Source: Symbiodinium natans | Taxonomy: Eukaryota > Sar > Dinophyceae > Suessiales > Symbiodiniaceae | NCBI GenBank assembly: GCA_905221605.1 | Contig: CAJNDS010002482.1 | Span: 263,501-327,500, forward strand | Direction of reading: 5' to 3' | DNA: 64,000 bases | In this document: positions 1-9,693 of the stretch, one piece after another | Position numbering within the stretch: position 1 is the stretch's first letter | Layout: each line of letters opens with the position of its first letter | The notes under the pieces: generated by a model | What the model was told of the DNA's origin: nothing | Database searches by the model: none | The model's input: the letters and a program-made list of their open reading frames with translations, nothing else | Translations under genes and position numbers: made by a program

Positions 1-2
1 AG

Positions 3-3000
3 CAACAGCAGCCACAGCAACAGCAACAGGTGAATCCCCCCTTACCTCAGGATGGTGTTCCTGAGAACATGCCCAGTTCTTCTTCGGGATGTCAAGGTGC
101 ATCGCCAGTGGGTACTCCTGCGAAGGGGACCCAGCTTTTTCGGATGGCGAGCCCAAGTCCCCCACTGAGACCTCCACCTCTGGAGCAAGAAAGGGAAAGG
201 GATGTGTTTGCTCGATCGGACAAATGGTTGCCCAGTTTGCCGACCATTGACTTTTCGTCTTGGAAGGATCGCATCTCTGAAGCTCTTGGATTCTTGACCT
301 GGATGGAGAAGCTGACCAGTTGGGTTGGTTTGGGTTCAGAAGTGTTTCCCAATGAGCTCATGCATGCGGTGAAGACTCAAGAAGAGTCTCGGCTGAAACA
401 GGATCGACTTACTGTGGAGCAACAGAAGAGGTCGACGAGGCTGATGCACATCCTGCGACAGACTTTTGCAAATCATGAGAAGAGTTCTCTGATTTTGCAG
501 ACATATGTTGAAAGTGAGAGCACTTATCAACAATCTGGTTTTGTGGCTTTGAGATTGCTGGCGAAGGAGTTTTGCCTGAAGTCGCGAGCTGAATGCCTGT
601 TCTTTCGGTCGCAGCTGGTGAATCAAACCGTGAAAGCACCCAGTATTCCGGAGATCATTCGAAAGATTGAGCATGAGTTGAACAAGTACACCAAGCTGCT
701 CAATAGTCTTGATCCCGATGTGCATGCTGGTGGTTTGCAGATCCAAGAAGCGGATTCGGTTATGGTTTTGCTGCGCAGTTTGCCAGATCGGTGTAGAAGC
801 CATTGCTTGTTGCATGGCGATAGTGAATCGTTTGAAGATCTGAAAAGAGTTGCTCTGAAGTTTGAGGTGCAACAAAGGGTGTGGTCAGAAGCCCCTGGCA
901 CGAAGCTTCAACCTTTTCGAGATCCCAATGAGGGAAAGGGCAACGAAGGAAAACCAAAAGGCAAAGGAAAGGAACAGAAAGGCAAGCGCGAATCAAGCAA
1001 AGGTGCTGGCAAACGAGCTTCAAGCCAGAACAAGAAGGATGTGGAGTGCTATGTGTGTGGTGGAAAGGGACATTATGCCCGCGATTGCTGGTATAAGGAG
1101 GGAGATTCAGGCAAGAAGCCCAATTCCCCCAATGCTAAGGCGAAAGCCAAGGCAAAAGGAGATCCCAAGAAGAAGCCCGAAAAGGGAAAGCCCAAAGGAA
1201 AAGGCAAAGGAAAGGGGAAGACAGTTGCTGAAGTCTCCCAAGAGGGTGAGTCGAGTGACTACCAGCTAACTGGAGGTGAATGGAATGAACCTGAGTCAGA
1301 GGCCCGAGTGGAATCTGTGTTGCAACCTCTGGAAGAATTGCTCGATGAAGTGAGAAAAGAGTGGATTCCCCGGAGTACTGATGAGATAGATTGGTCATGG
1401 GAAGTTGAGACGAGAGTCCGGATTGCCGAGTTGGAGCATCGGATCTCTACCGATTTATCTCAGATGTTGCCATCTAAGTCAGTTCGGTCTTTGATGAAAC
1501 CTCCGATGAATCAAGTCAAAAGCATGGAAAAGGATGATGCAAGCAAATGGTGGTTGATTGACTCAGGAGCATCGGTGACTGTGATTGCGAAAAGATACTT
1601 GGATGAGTTCCAGATCTTGGATCGGAAGGCGTTGGGACCTAATGAGAGGTACTCAGCAGCCAACGATACCCCGGTGAATGTCTTCGAGCGAGTTCGCATC
1701 CGAGCCTTGCTGCCTATGTATGAAGGAAAGCAGTATCTTGGTTTGACATCGGTGTGTGTGACTGGAGTTGTAGCAGATGTGGCTCACAACATCTTGAGCA
1801 CCGAGCAGATGGTGAATACTGGTTGGGAAGTGAAGTTCACTCGAAGAGAGATTTCGCTGCGACACGAGAAGAAAGGAGTCATGGGATATGGAGTATCCTG
1901 GGCTGGATGTCCTTGGATCTACCTGCAAGGTGATGCTGGAAAGCGAAAGAAAGTAACCTTTGGAAGAACTGAGGTTCGACCCATGGATGTGGATGATGGC
2001 CAACGACCGATGGAGGTTGATCAGATGCAGTCAGTGCAGTCAATGACCAAGAAAAAGCAAGAAGAAATGGAGCTGCATCGGATGCGAGGCCACATTCCTT
2101 TTTCGTCCGAATGTCCTCATTGTCGGATGACAAGAGGAACAACCCAGCATCGTCGGACCAAGGATGCTCAAGACCGACCCGTGGCGTTGCAAGCAGATTT
2201 CTGCTTCATCAACCTGGTAACTGGTACTTTTGCGAAAGACCAGCCGACGGCTCCCAACATGAAAGTACTGGTCATGACTGAAATGTCAACCAGAATGATT
2301 GGATGTCTGTTGGTAGGGACCAATGCTGACAATACCTCCAGCTGGATTCGTTATTGGATGAATGCTTTCGGACTGGACATTGCAGGGTCTGCTGTACTGT
2401 TGAGGACAGACAGCGAGACAGCGGTGAGCGCCCTCATCAAGAGAGCCAATCTGGGGATTAGGATTGTGACCCAAAGAGCACCTCCGCAGGGACATGAAGC
2501 GGTTGGTGGTGTGGAAAGGGCAGTGAGAACACTCAAGGAGTTGTTCAGCACGGTGAGGTTGGATCTACGAGCGCAGGGCTTTGACTTGAAGAGAAGTCCT
2601 CGAGCGTTTGAGTTTGGTCTGATTTACTGTGCTGCAATGCACAATCACCATGCAGCTGCCTTTGATGGGAAGAAATCACCCCAGGAGTTGGTACTACAGA
2701 GATCCCTCCATGAGTGTGGATCGTCGTTGATAGGTGCTACAGTTCTGGCTGAGCTACCGGATTCGATGAAAACCACGGCGCTCTCCCGGTTTGTGGAAGC
2801 AGCCTATGTGTACCCTGAAGTTGGTGGCTTGACTCATGTTGTGAGTGCCATGGTGGATGGTTGTCCAAAACACTTTCGAGCAAAGTCCATCAAGCACATC
2901 GTTCCGTTGAAGATTGGGTTGGAGCATTGTCAACATTTGCTCAAGGAGCATGATCCATCGGATACATTGGCTCCCCCGATTCTGAAGGAGAAAGAGGATG

Positions 3001-5297
3001 GTGTGCCCGATCGGATTGAAGGTGAAGCGGACAAGGCCTTTGAGGGCCGAGTGTCTGATGGACCGACCACAGACATGAGCAAAGTTGGACCTCCAGCTGC
3101 ATGGGTGAAGGAACATGGTGGCACAGCGAACTGTCCTGCGTGTGGTCCAAAAAGAGGAAAAGCCAACCACAATGCTGAATGCCGAAAACGGTATGATGAT
3201 TGGTTGAAAGCTCAACGACAACGGTTGGAATCGAAAGAACCAACAGAGGAAACTCCAAAAATGGACCAGAGAAGCTCAAAGGATGCGGGGGTGATGGAGT
3301 CTGGAAGTGAGCCTTCACTCCTGAAACGCCCGAAGATCACCTATGAGAGTCGACCAGATCCCAAGTTGGAGGAGAGGCAAAGCGTCCCAACACCTGCGAC
3401 AGAAGTTGTGGATGTTGACATGGAGGATTTTGAGGATCCAAGTTTGCCTTACCAAGGGATTCCAGATGAGGCAATGGAACCTGGATACTTCGAAGGAGAA
3501 ACTCCCGCTGAGGATGAAGCGATCCCAATGGAGGAAGAAAAACCTCAAATGGATGTGGATTCAGTTCCAAATGAGTCCAGTCGAGTTCCCCGGCGTTTAG
3601 AGAGTTTAACTTCAGATGTGAACTCAGTTCCAGATGAGTCCAATCGAGTTCCCCGGCTGATCAATCGTATTTGTTTAGACCCAAGACTCGATGTGCCTCA
3701 AGGTCCTATTAAAATGGTAAGCAGTGACGAGAGTCCGAAGTTGGTACATGTGACCAATTCGATTCTGCTCAACAAGAATAGCACTTTCCCGGAGTCCATG
3801 AAGGTGTGTGGATCCCAAGTTTGGCTGGCAAGACCCACGAGTGTTCTGTCTGAGATAGATGGATGTCCATTAGATGTGGATAAAACAGTGGAAGGCCGGC
3901 GAACTGAGCTGCAGAGTATGACTGCTCACAAAGCAGGGAGAGTGGTTGGAGCAGACGAGGCTCAGAAGTTTGCTCGTCAGCATGGGATAAAGATCATCCC
4001 AACCCGATGGGTCATAGGCCCAAAGGTGGTGAATGGCAAGGAAGCTGTGAGAGCTCGGTGTGTGGTGCAAGACATCGCAAAGGGGAGCACAGCATCATCT
4101 TTAGGACTGAGTGCTACGACTCCTTCTTTAGAAGCGTTACGGACGCTTTTGGCCATTGCTTCGGTAGATGCTATGGATATCGCAACTTTGGATGTTAGCA
4201 CTGCATTCTTGCATTCCCCCCTTCCGAAAGGATCGAAGGCGATTATCCAATTGCCCAAGGATGTTTCCGCCTGCAAGGACTATTATGTCCCGGTGTTTAT
4301 GATTCTGGATCAAGCCATGAATGGTTTGAGAGTTGCCGCCAAAGCTTGGAACTTGAAGCTGGCGACAGTTGTGAAGAAAGTTGGGTTGAAGCAATGCCCA
4401 ACGGAACCTTCCGTCTTCGAGGGCACTGTGAGAGGGAAAAGATTCCTCATGTTGTGCTATGTGGACGATTTGATTCTGTGTGGCACTAGAGATGCCATTC
4501 GGTTGGTGACCGACACCCTGAACGGAGAGTTGAAGATCAAGGAAACGGGTCGAATCACTTCCACTGGTGGAAAGATCACCTTTTTGGGGCGAGAGATTGA
4601 GAGACAAGGGAGTCATCTCAGGATGCGAGTGCCCCCGGCATACTTAGATGCCCTGTTCGAGACAGAGTTCTGTAAGGACCTGAAGGTGGTTACTGCTCCT
4701 CCGGACATCGTGAAAACGGTCGAGAAGGGCAGAGCAAGTGGTTCGGATCCTGAGTTGAGTGACACTGCAGCTGCGAGGTACAGAGCAGTACTTGGCCGGA
4801 TTGCATGGTGGGGTCAGTCGAGACCTGACCTGAGTAGGTGGATGTCCATTCTTTCGCAAGGACAGTCCAAGCCAACAGCATGCTTTGAGCAAGCATTGCG
4901 ACAAGTGATTAGGTTCCTAAAGGGACAATACCATGCATGGCAGTACTTTGGCCCTGATGGGAATGTACCAGACAGTGGGCCGGCGCAGCTGGAAGTGTAT
5001 GCGGATGCCAGTTGGGCACCCCAAGCGTCGTTAGGACGAAGATCTGTGTCGGGCATAGCCATCTTTTATAGAGGATGCCTGATCAAGGGAATCTCTCGAG
5101 TTCAAGGGTGTGTATCGCTGAGTTCTTGTGAAGCCGAGTTGAGAGCCATCTTGACTGCGGTACAGGAGAGTGAGGGACTTGCGACTTTGATCGGTCAGTT
5201 GGCCGAGTCAGATGTCACGATCCGATTGCACACTGACAGTTCCTCAGCGAGAGCGGTTTTGCTAAACCGTGGGTTGAGTAGGCGAGTCGCCACTTAG
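3..5297 (+). CDS. Gag-Pol polyprotein of a copia-type retrotransposon (partial at 5' end)
   Basis: The frame is open to the left edge (Gln-rich codons before position 30, where GTG is just an internal Val). Domains in order: a CX2CX4HX4C zinc knuckle at 1047-1088 flanked by very Lys/Gly-rich sequence (nucleocapsid); an aspartic protease with Asp-Ser-Gly at 1560-1568; an integrase with an HHCC zinc finger near 2075-2125 and the D, D, E residues near 2194, 2408 and 2512; a reverse transcriptase with LDVSTAFLHSPL near 4190 and the catalytic YVDD at 4458-4469; and RNase H with YADASW near 4998, SSCEAEL near 5125 and LHTDSS near 5226. The product would copy the element's RNA in a virus-like particle and integrate the cDNA. 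The stop at 5295-5297 falls just before the last conserved His of RNase H; the missing tail continues in another frame. Confidence 0.9.
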   Translation, partial: QQQPQQQQQVNPPLPQDGVPENMPSSSSGCQGASPVGTPAKGTQLFRMASPSPPLRPPPLEQERERDVFARSDKWLPSLPTIDFSSWKDRISEALGFLTWMEKLTSWVGLGSEVFPNELMHAVKTQEESRLKQDRLTVEQQKRSTRLMHILRQTFANHEKSSLILQTYVESESTYQQSGFVALRLLAKEFCLKSRAECLFFRSQLVNQTVKAPSIPEIIRKIEHELNKYTKLLNSLDPDVHAGGLQIQEADSVMVLLRSLPDRCRSHCLLHGDSESFEDLKRVALKFEVQQRVWSEAPGTKLQPFRDPNEGKGNEGKPKGKGKEQKGKRESSKGAGKRASSQNKKDVECYVCGGKGHYARDCWYKEGDSGKKPNSPNAKAKAKAKGDPKKKPEKGKPKGKGKGKGKTVAEVSQEGESSDYQLTGGEWNEPESEARVESVLQPLEELLDEVRKEWIPRSTDEIDWSWEVETRVRIAELEHRISTDLSQMLPSKSVRSLMKPPMNQVKSMEKDDASKWWLIDSGASVTVIAKRYLDEFQILDRKALGPNERYSAANDTPVNVFERVRIRALLPMYEGKQYLGLTSVCVTGVVADVAHNILSTEQMVNTGWEVKFTRREISLRHEKKGVMGYGVSWAGCPWIYLQGDAGKRKKVTFGRTEVRPMDVDDGQRPMEVDQMQSVQSMTKKKQEEMELHRMRGHIPFSSECPHCRMTRGTTQHRRTKDAQDRPVALQADFCFINLVTGTFAKDQPTAPNMKVLVMTEMSTRMIGCLLVGTNADNTSSWIRYWMNAFGLDIAGSAVLLRTDSETAVSALIKRANLGIRIVTQRAPPQGHEAVGGVERAVRTLKELFSTVRLDLRAQGFDLKRSPRAFEFGLIYCAAMHNHHAAAFDGKKSPQELVLQRSLHECGSSLIGATVLAELPDSMKTTALSRFVEAAYVYPEVGGLTHVVSAMVDGCPKHFRAKSIKHIVPLKIGLEHCQHLLKEHDPSDTLAPPILKEKEDGVPDRIEGEADKAFEGRVSDGPTTDMSKVGPPAAWVKEHGGTANCPACGPKRGKANHNAECRKRYDDWLKAQRQRLESKEPTEETPKMDQRSSKDAGVMESGSEPSLLKRPKITYESRPDPKLEERQSVPTPATEVVDVDMEDFEDPSLPYQGIPDEAMEPGYFEGETPAEDEAIPMEEEKPQMDVDSVPNESSRVPRRLESLTSDVNSVPDESNRVPRLINRICLDPRLDVPQGPIKMVSSDESPKLVHVTNSILLNKNSTFPESMKVCGSQVWLARPTSVLSEIDGCPLDVDKTVEGRRTELQSMTAHKAGRVVGADEAQKFARQHGIKIIPTRWVIGPKVVNGKEAVRARCVVQDIAKGSTASSLGLSATTPSLEALRTLLAIASVDAMDIATLDVSTAFLHSPLPKGSKAIIQLPKDVSACKDYYVPVFMILDQAMNGLRVAAKAWNLKLATVVKKVGLKQCPTEPSVFEGTVRGKRFLMLCYVDDLILCGTRDAIRLVTDTLNGELKIKETGRITSTGGKITFLGREIERQGSHLRMRVPPAYLDALFETEFCKDLKVVTAPPDIVKTVEKGRASGSDPELSDTAAARYRAVLGRIAWWGQSRPDLSRWMSILSQGQSKPTACFEQALRQVIRFLKGQYHAWQYFGPDGNVPDSGPAQLEVYADASWAPQASLGRRSVSGIAIFYRGCLIKGISRVQGCVSLSSCEAELRAILTAVQESEGLATLIGQLAESDVTIRLHTDSSSARAVLLNRGLSRRVAT

Positions 5298-6409
5298 ACA
5301 TCGCTGTCTGCTATCTTCAGGAGCGGATACAGGAAGCTCAGACCTTGAAGGTCATTTGGTGCCCGACAGCGGGAATGATCGCTGACGTTCTTACAAAGTG
5401 CTTGAGTCAAGTGACATTCTGTCAGCACCAGCAAGCTATGGGTATATACCCTGGTGAAGATGTGCAGCAGGTGTGGAGGATCTGTGGAATCCGACCAAGG
5501 GTTGGAGTTCAGGCATGCCAGTGTGCCGAGGCAACTGGATGCAGTGTGGAGCAAGTTGGATCGTTGAAAAGTGTGAAAAAGTGTGGTGAAGTTTTTGAAA
5601 ATTTCCACCTTAGAAGTCCCGAAACCCTTCGTGAAGACTCTTCCCCTGAGGTTCAAGAAATGGATTTATGGTCCAACCGCAAAAGCTTTGGTTCAAGCAC
5701 CACGGAAGCTAGCCCTAGCCTGGAGCCTGTACCTTTGGTGAAGGACAGGAAAATGGCAGCTGAAGACAGCAGGAAGGGTGAGCAGGGTGCTGAGATGAAA
5801 AGCCCCTTTTGGTGTAAGGTTTGCAAATGGTTGTTCAGATCCGAGCATGCTGCCGGGTTGAGCTGGGATGAAAGTGGCAAGCCCAAGTGCGAAAAGTGCA
5901 AACAGACTGTGACAGTCTCTGGCACGGATGCAAGCCATGCATTCCATCTCCGAGAGGCAGAGAAGGAGCGCCGAGCTGCTGGAAAAAGGGGTGATAAAGG
6001 TGAAAGCCGAGGCTCAGGCCAAGCTGCACCGAAACCCAAGGCCATGCCGAAGGTGATTGAACGGATGGTCGACGTGTTTCCGGAGCTGGCGGATCCAGAG
6101 CCGCCGAAGTGGTTCGGTGATGTGTCATGGAGTATCTGCCGGCGCGGAACTCCAGTGGATGAGCTAGAGCTCAAGGACGTGATAGGCACGCTATCCGACA
6201 AGGATATGTTGCGCTATCAAAGCTCATACGAGAAGCTGGTGAAGCCCATCCAGGAGGTGTGTGAGCTACAGGAGAAACCCACGAAGATCTTCGGAATCTT
6301 GGATGTCCGTGGACAGATTGGTGGCAAGGCCATCATCTGGGAGATGGCAGTGAATGAAGGAGGACTGTACATGGAAGTGCCGCCGGGAACGTGTGGCTGG
6401 CGATGTTGA
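5282..6409 (+). pseudogene. Frameshifted continuation: RNase H tail plus zinc-ribbon region
   Basis: From 5282, in the frame offset from gag-pol, the sequence reads SRHLDIAVCYLQ and later IADVLTKCLS, the usual end of a copia RNase H. The two frames meet at about 5282-5290, so one indel separates them. The frame then runs on for about 330 codons. It holds a four-Cys zinc ribbon (CKVC ... CEKC, 5815-5900), a basic stretch, and a region rich in Pro/Trp (EPPKWFGD). It ends at 6409 where the next frame takes over. I know no standard copia domain that matches this extra part. It could be an accessory ORF starting at an internal ATG (5660 or 5754) or a C-terminal extension of Pol. Confidence 0.7.
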
Positions 6410-7467
6410 GCTTCGTGAGGTACTTGAAGAGAAAAGGGATAATCCCTGTTTTGCTTCTGGGTGAGCACCAGGACCTCGGAGTCTTGCGGATGGTGGATCT
6501 GTTGTGCATGCTACCCATTTTGGGAGCAGAGAGGATCATGGAGGATGAAGCTGAGAGCTCGTATTATCCCCCATGGGTGTTGCGCTGGAAGAGAAGTGCA
6601 AAGGAAGGATCCTTGGTGTTTAAGGAACTGGTGGAGCGAGTGCGAGTGATTTCGATGTTGTCGTGTGATACACTTCGGATTCACGAGCCGGAGCTGAGGG
6701 AGAGACCAGTCCCCAAGTGGTCGTTTGTGGCCTACAGCCACTACAGATCCGTGATGGAGTCTGTTGCAGGATTCTTGGAGGACCTGGAGAAAAAGAAAGA
6801 GGAGATCACCGACACGCAGAGGGCGGCAAGCTGGAAGAAGGTGGTTGCGAGTGAGACTCGAAGCGGTGTTGTGTGGATCTGCAAGTGTAAGTGGCACTTG
6901 CCGACCGACTATGTGGTGAGGTTCAACTTGACGTTGCCTGCCGACATGTGGCAGCAAGCCTTTGGGATCATGGGTGAGAATGTTGGGAAACTCGAGAAGG
7001 AGGAAAAGGACCTGAAGCGGATCCTCAAGGCTGCAGCGGAACAGCAAGACCGAGAGTTCGAGGAAGCTGAGCGAAAGCGCAAGCGCATCGCCGACCTGTC
7101 AGCTGCCGAGGAAGAAGCTGCTAAGAGAGCAAAGCTGGAAGGCGAAGCGGTTCGCTCGCCTGTGTCAGTTGTACCATCTGAGTTGGATGCAGCAGCTATC
7201 GCGCAGATTGCTGAGCGTGTGAAGGCAAGCTTTAGTGTTGCCGATTTGGAGCTGATGTTGGAAGAGAAGAAGAGAAAGGTTGGAGACCAGCCAACTGAGA
7301 GGCCTGCGGAGACGCCAGCTGAGCCTAGCCGATCTTCGCAGGATGTGGTGATGGAAACGAGGACGGCTGAGTTGGCGGAGATGAAGGAAGCCGCCAAGGA
7401 GCGCCGCGCCAAGTTGATGGAGTCAACTGGAGCTGGCGAGAAGAAGGGCGAAGAGGATGAAGAATGA
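6391..7467 (+). CDS. Downstream accessory ORF of the copia element, coiled-coil C-terminus
   Basis: This is a ~359-codon open frame overlapping the end of the previous one. It starts without ATG (GTG at 6391), so it is probably the continuation of the zinc-ribbon ORF after a frameshift near 6390-6408. It begins with a hydrophobic stretch (WLAMLSFVRYL), has a short CKCKW motif near 6880-6895, then a long charged coiled coil from about 6970 to 7130 (LEKEEKDLKRIL, EEAERKRKRIADL), and an acidic Lys/Glu tail. No known family is recognised. Position directly 3' of pol and upstream of a possible polypurine tract suggests it belongs to the element, like the extra 3' ORFs of some plant copia elements, but no sequence similarity to those is claimed. 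Confidence 0.5.
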   Translation: MWLAMLSFVRYLKRKGIIPVLLLGEHQDLGVLRMVDLLCMLPILGAERIMEDEAESSYYPPWVLRWKRSAKEGSLVFKELVERVRVISMLSCDTLRIHEPELRERPVPKWSFVAYSHYRSVMESVAGFLEDLEKKKEEITDTQRAASWKKVVASETRSGVVWICKCKWHLPTDYVVRFNLTLPADMWQQAFGIMGENVGKLEKEEKDLKRILKAAAEQQDREFEEAERKRKRIADLSAAEEEAAKRAKLEGEAVRSPVSVVPSELDAAAIAQIAERVKASFSVADLELMLEEKKRKVGDQPTERPAETPAEPSRSSQDVVMETRTAELAEMKEAAKERRAKLMESTGAGEKKGEEDEE

Positions 7468-7868
7468 ACTGAGATGCTAAGTGATCTCAGTGGTTGGGTG
7501 GGTGAGTGAAACCCGCAGCCATTTTTTTTGGAAGCCATGGCCGCGTTGCCGCCATGGAGCGCCCGCGATTTTTCTGGTTAGTGTGAGCCCTTGTTTCAGT
7601 GCATGAGAAGTTTGCAAAGAGGAGGCAAAATGATGATGAAACTCAACGAGGGACTCTATAGCCCCTTCTGCAAGGCGTCTGATTGCCACCTCTGAAGACG
7701 TTTTTGGCTGATGGTACGCTGGAAGAAGCGAAACTATGAAGCCAATCTTTTCTTGAAGGATCAGCTAGCCGATGCTAGTTGGTGAGTTTGGTGACCTGGA
7801 AGATGCGAGACTGAGGAGGAGTACCACGACAAGGTCGAGTGCTGAGTGGGAAACATCTGAAGCTTGCA

Positions 7869-7992
7869 TTAATTCGTTTTCACGTGTTTGTCACCACGAA
7901 CTCTTGGATTCGTTCCAAGACAACCCTGCCCCAGTGCAGGTGGATGCAAGTTTAATTCGTTTTTCACGTGTTTGGACAACGAACTCTTGGGT
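7869..7992. repeat. Imperfect direct duplication, period ~82 bp
   Basis: TTAATTCGTTTTCACGTGTT at 7869 recurs at 7952 as TTAATTCGTTTTTCACGTGT. The likeness continues through GAACTCTTGG in both copies. It lies in the 3' non-coding part of the copia element. Confidence 0.8.
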
Positions 7993-8198
7993 TACCAGTG
8001 ATGTGGACCCAGGACAACCTGCCTGATGGTGGGATCTTGCATGAGTTTTAAGTTTGATGTCAGAGATCGACTGGTGTGTTGTTTGTTTCGTTTGGTGGCG
8101 AGTACGCACCAAGGGAATGTGGCCAGGGCATCCCCTTAGTGTTGAAGTGCCGAGCTGGGCTTGGACTTCAGATCTTTGACATGAACCCTCAGCAAAAT

Positions 8199-8213
8199 GC
8201 GGGGGGTGGAAGA
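8199..8213 (+). promoter_or_regulatory. Candidate polypurine tract before 3' LTR
   Basis: GCGGGGGGTGGAAGA is purine-rich and followed by T-TGTGGC, matching the usual arrangement in which the 3' LTR begins TG directly after the tract. A TATA-like GCTATTTAAAG at about 8369 would then sit inside the LTR. The 5' LTR is outside the window, so this is inference only. Confidence 0.3.
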
Positions 8214-8463
8214 TTGTGGCTGATCATTGATGTTTTTGTCATGTTTTGGATCAGCTTGTATAGGTTTGTTTTGCTTCGGAGTGATTGGGAATCCGTGTGA
8301 TCCCATCCTCGATGGTTTATGCCTCGTTGATTTCCAAGGAAATCATACGAGTGTGTTTTTGCCCAATACGCTATTTAAAGTGAGTGTGCAGTGTGTAGGA
8401 ACTTCGTTCTGAAGCTGAGTTTAAGCTCACAAGAGAGAATTCGTTTAGTTTGTGCACTTCGTG

Positions 8464-8477
8464 ACTTTTGGCTCAAG
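8464..8477 (+). other. Relict dinoflagellate spliced-leader sequence
   Basis: ACTTTTGGCTCAAG contains TTTTGGCTCAAG, identical to the last 12 bases of the 22-nt dinoflagellate spliced leader; bases further upstream no longer match. Known from the literature: genomic relics of the leader arise when a trans-spliced mRNA is reverse-transcribed and re-inserted. By chance a given 12-mer is expected about 0.008 times in both strands of 64 kb. Confidence 0.65.
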
Positions 8478-9235
8478 TGGCTCTGACTGTGAAAAAGAGA
8501 GAGCTGTCCGCACTTGTGTGAGAGGTCAGGGTTCGTGCTTTCAAGGGAAAAGGTACCAGAGGGACCTTCGTTTTTTCACGCCGCTTTCCATTCACATGCA
8601 GAATTGGCGTTCGGCATCGGTTGAACCTTTAGTCACTTGGACCTTGCTGCAGAAAGGCTTGATCAAAGGCTTCTCAAATTCAATGGCAACATTGAAGCAG
8701 CCAAGGTCAAGTGGCCTGGTACATTGGCGATTGGGAACTGGTAGTCCCGGCGCCAAATCGTTCGAAAAGGTTGGTCTTAGATAATTCAGTTTGTGCATTG
8801 TTTTCCACTGTGGAGCACCCGCTCGGCAAGCAGCCATATTTCTTGACGTCAAGAGTGCTCACACACAATCGGTTAGGCTTCTGCCTGCTTCACTTGTTGC
8901 ATGTCTTGATTTGGTTCAGCCATTTAGCAACAGAGGCAATGATCTGTCTTTCCCTCCAGGTGCTGGGGGTACGTTGAGATGGCAGAAGCTTCAAGTTAGC
9001 CTCGGGTTCATTGGATATGGTGGTGTTTTTTCGACACCTCAGGTGTTGTGTCCCTTGAGAAGGAAAAAAGGCTTAAACTTTTGGGTCAAGACCTTCAAGC
9101 AGTCTAAAAACTTCAAGAAAGGATTTGGAAAGATTTGTCAGGCTTGCTTTGTGGGCTGCACACCTTTTCTCTACCATAAAATCGATGTAAAAAACTTTCT
9201 ACCGTGATCTTTTCAGTCCGGCTGCTACGAACTCG
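8478..9235. other. No gene recognised
   Basis: Short open frames only. No motif, splice-consistent exon or clear repeat was found. Its left end may be the rest of the candidate LTR, or the body of a retroposed mRNA behind the relict leader. Confidence 0.4.
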
Positions 9236-9693
9236 GTGGCCCCAGATGTCTGGCCACAGCTTTGTCACCATCTTACAGACACACTTCAGTTCAAATCCAT
9301 TCTGCGTACAGCAATCTGCTTCACAGCACACTTCTATCAGCCTGCGATCGGCCAGCGTTGGTTCCGTGAAAGTTTCCCCTACAGTGCCTTCCGTGCCCTT
9401 GAGATTCCTGTGCAAGCAGACATGCAGCTTGATATTGCTTGCTATGAAGCGCTCGCCCAGGAGCGCTGATCTTGGCAACATCTTCTCTTTTACCTTGCGC
9501 GCGAGTCCCTTTGCCGTTCCGCATCAGACAACACAGGTGCAGAAGCAGGCGTGAACGCTTCCTTCTCTACCTCTCGGCCCCTCTGCTTTTTTCTGGACCT
9601 TACTGGCAGCTACATAGAACCATGCTGGATGTTTCACACATTTTCGGGGAACGCAATGTTAAAGCTGATGCCTTGTCTCGTCCGGCCAAATGA
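9236..9693 (+). pseudogene. Decayed RT/RNase H fragment of a retroelement
   Basis: Three frames must be stitched. One reads DIACYEALAQ up to 9469. The next holds SDNTGAEAGVNASFST (about 9524-9571), and a third, from 9621, reads LDVSHIFGERN and ends ADALSRPAK at 9693. The pair (S/T)DNxxA and HxxGxxNxxADALSR is the pattern of the RNase H domain of gypsy/DIRS-like elements, with both Asp residues still present. Frameshifts near 9470 and 9616 make it non-functional. It is a different element family from the copia copy upstream. Confidence 0.6.

Larger units (their letters stand above)
1..8214 (+). mobile_element. Ty1/copia-type LTR retrotransposon, 5'-truncated by window edge
   Basis: The order gag zinc knuckle, aspartic protease, integrase, reverse transcriptase, RNase H is that of Ty1/copia (Pseudoviridae) elements. 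The left LTR and the start of gag lie outside the window. Downstream of RNase H there is a second coding block to 7467, then about 750 bases of non-coding DNA and a purine-rich tract at 8199-8213 (GCGGGGGGTGGAAGA) followed by TTGTGGC. This is where a polypurine tract and 3' LTR start would be expected, but without the 5' LTR the boundary cannot be proven. Two frameshifts show that this copy is not intact, although most of the reading frame is open, so it is a fairly young insertion. Confidence 0.85.
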
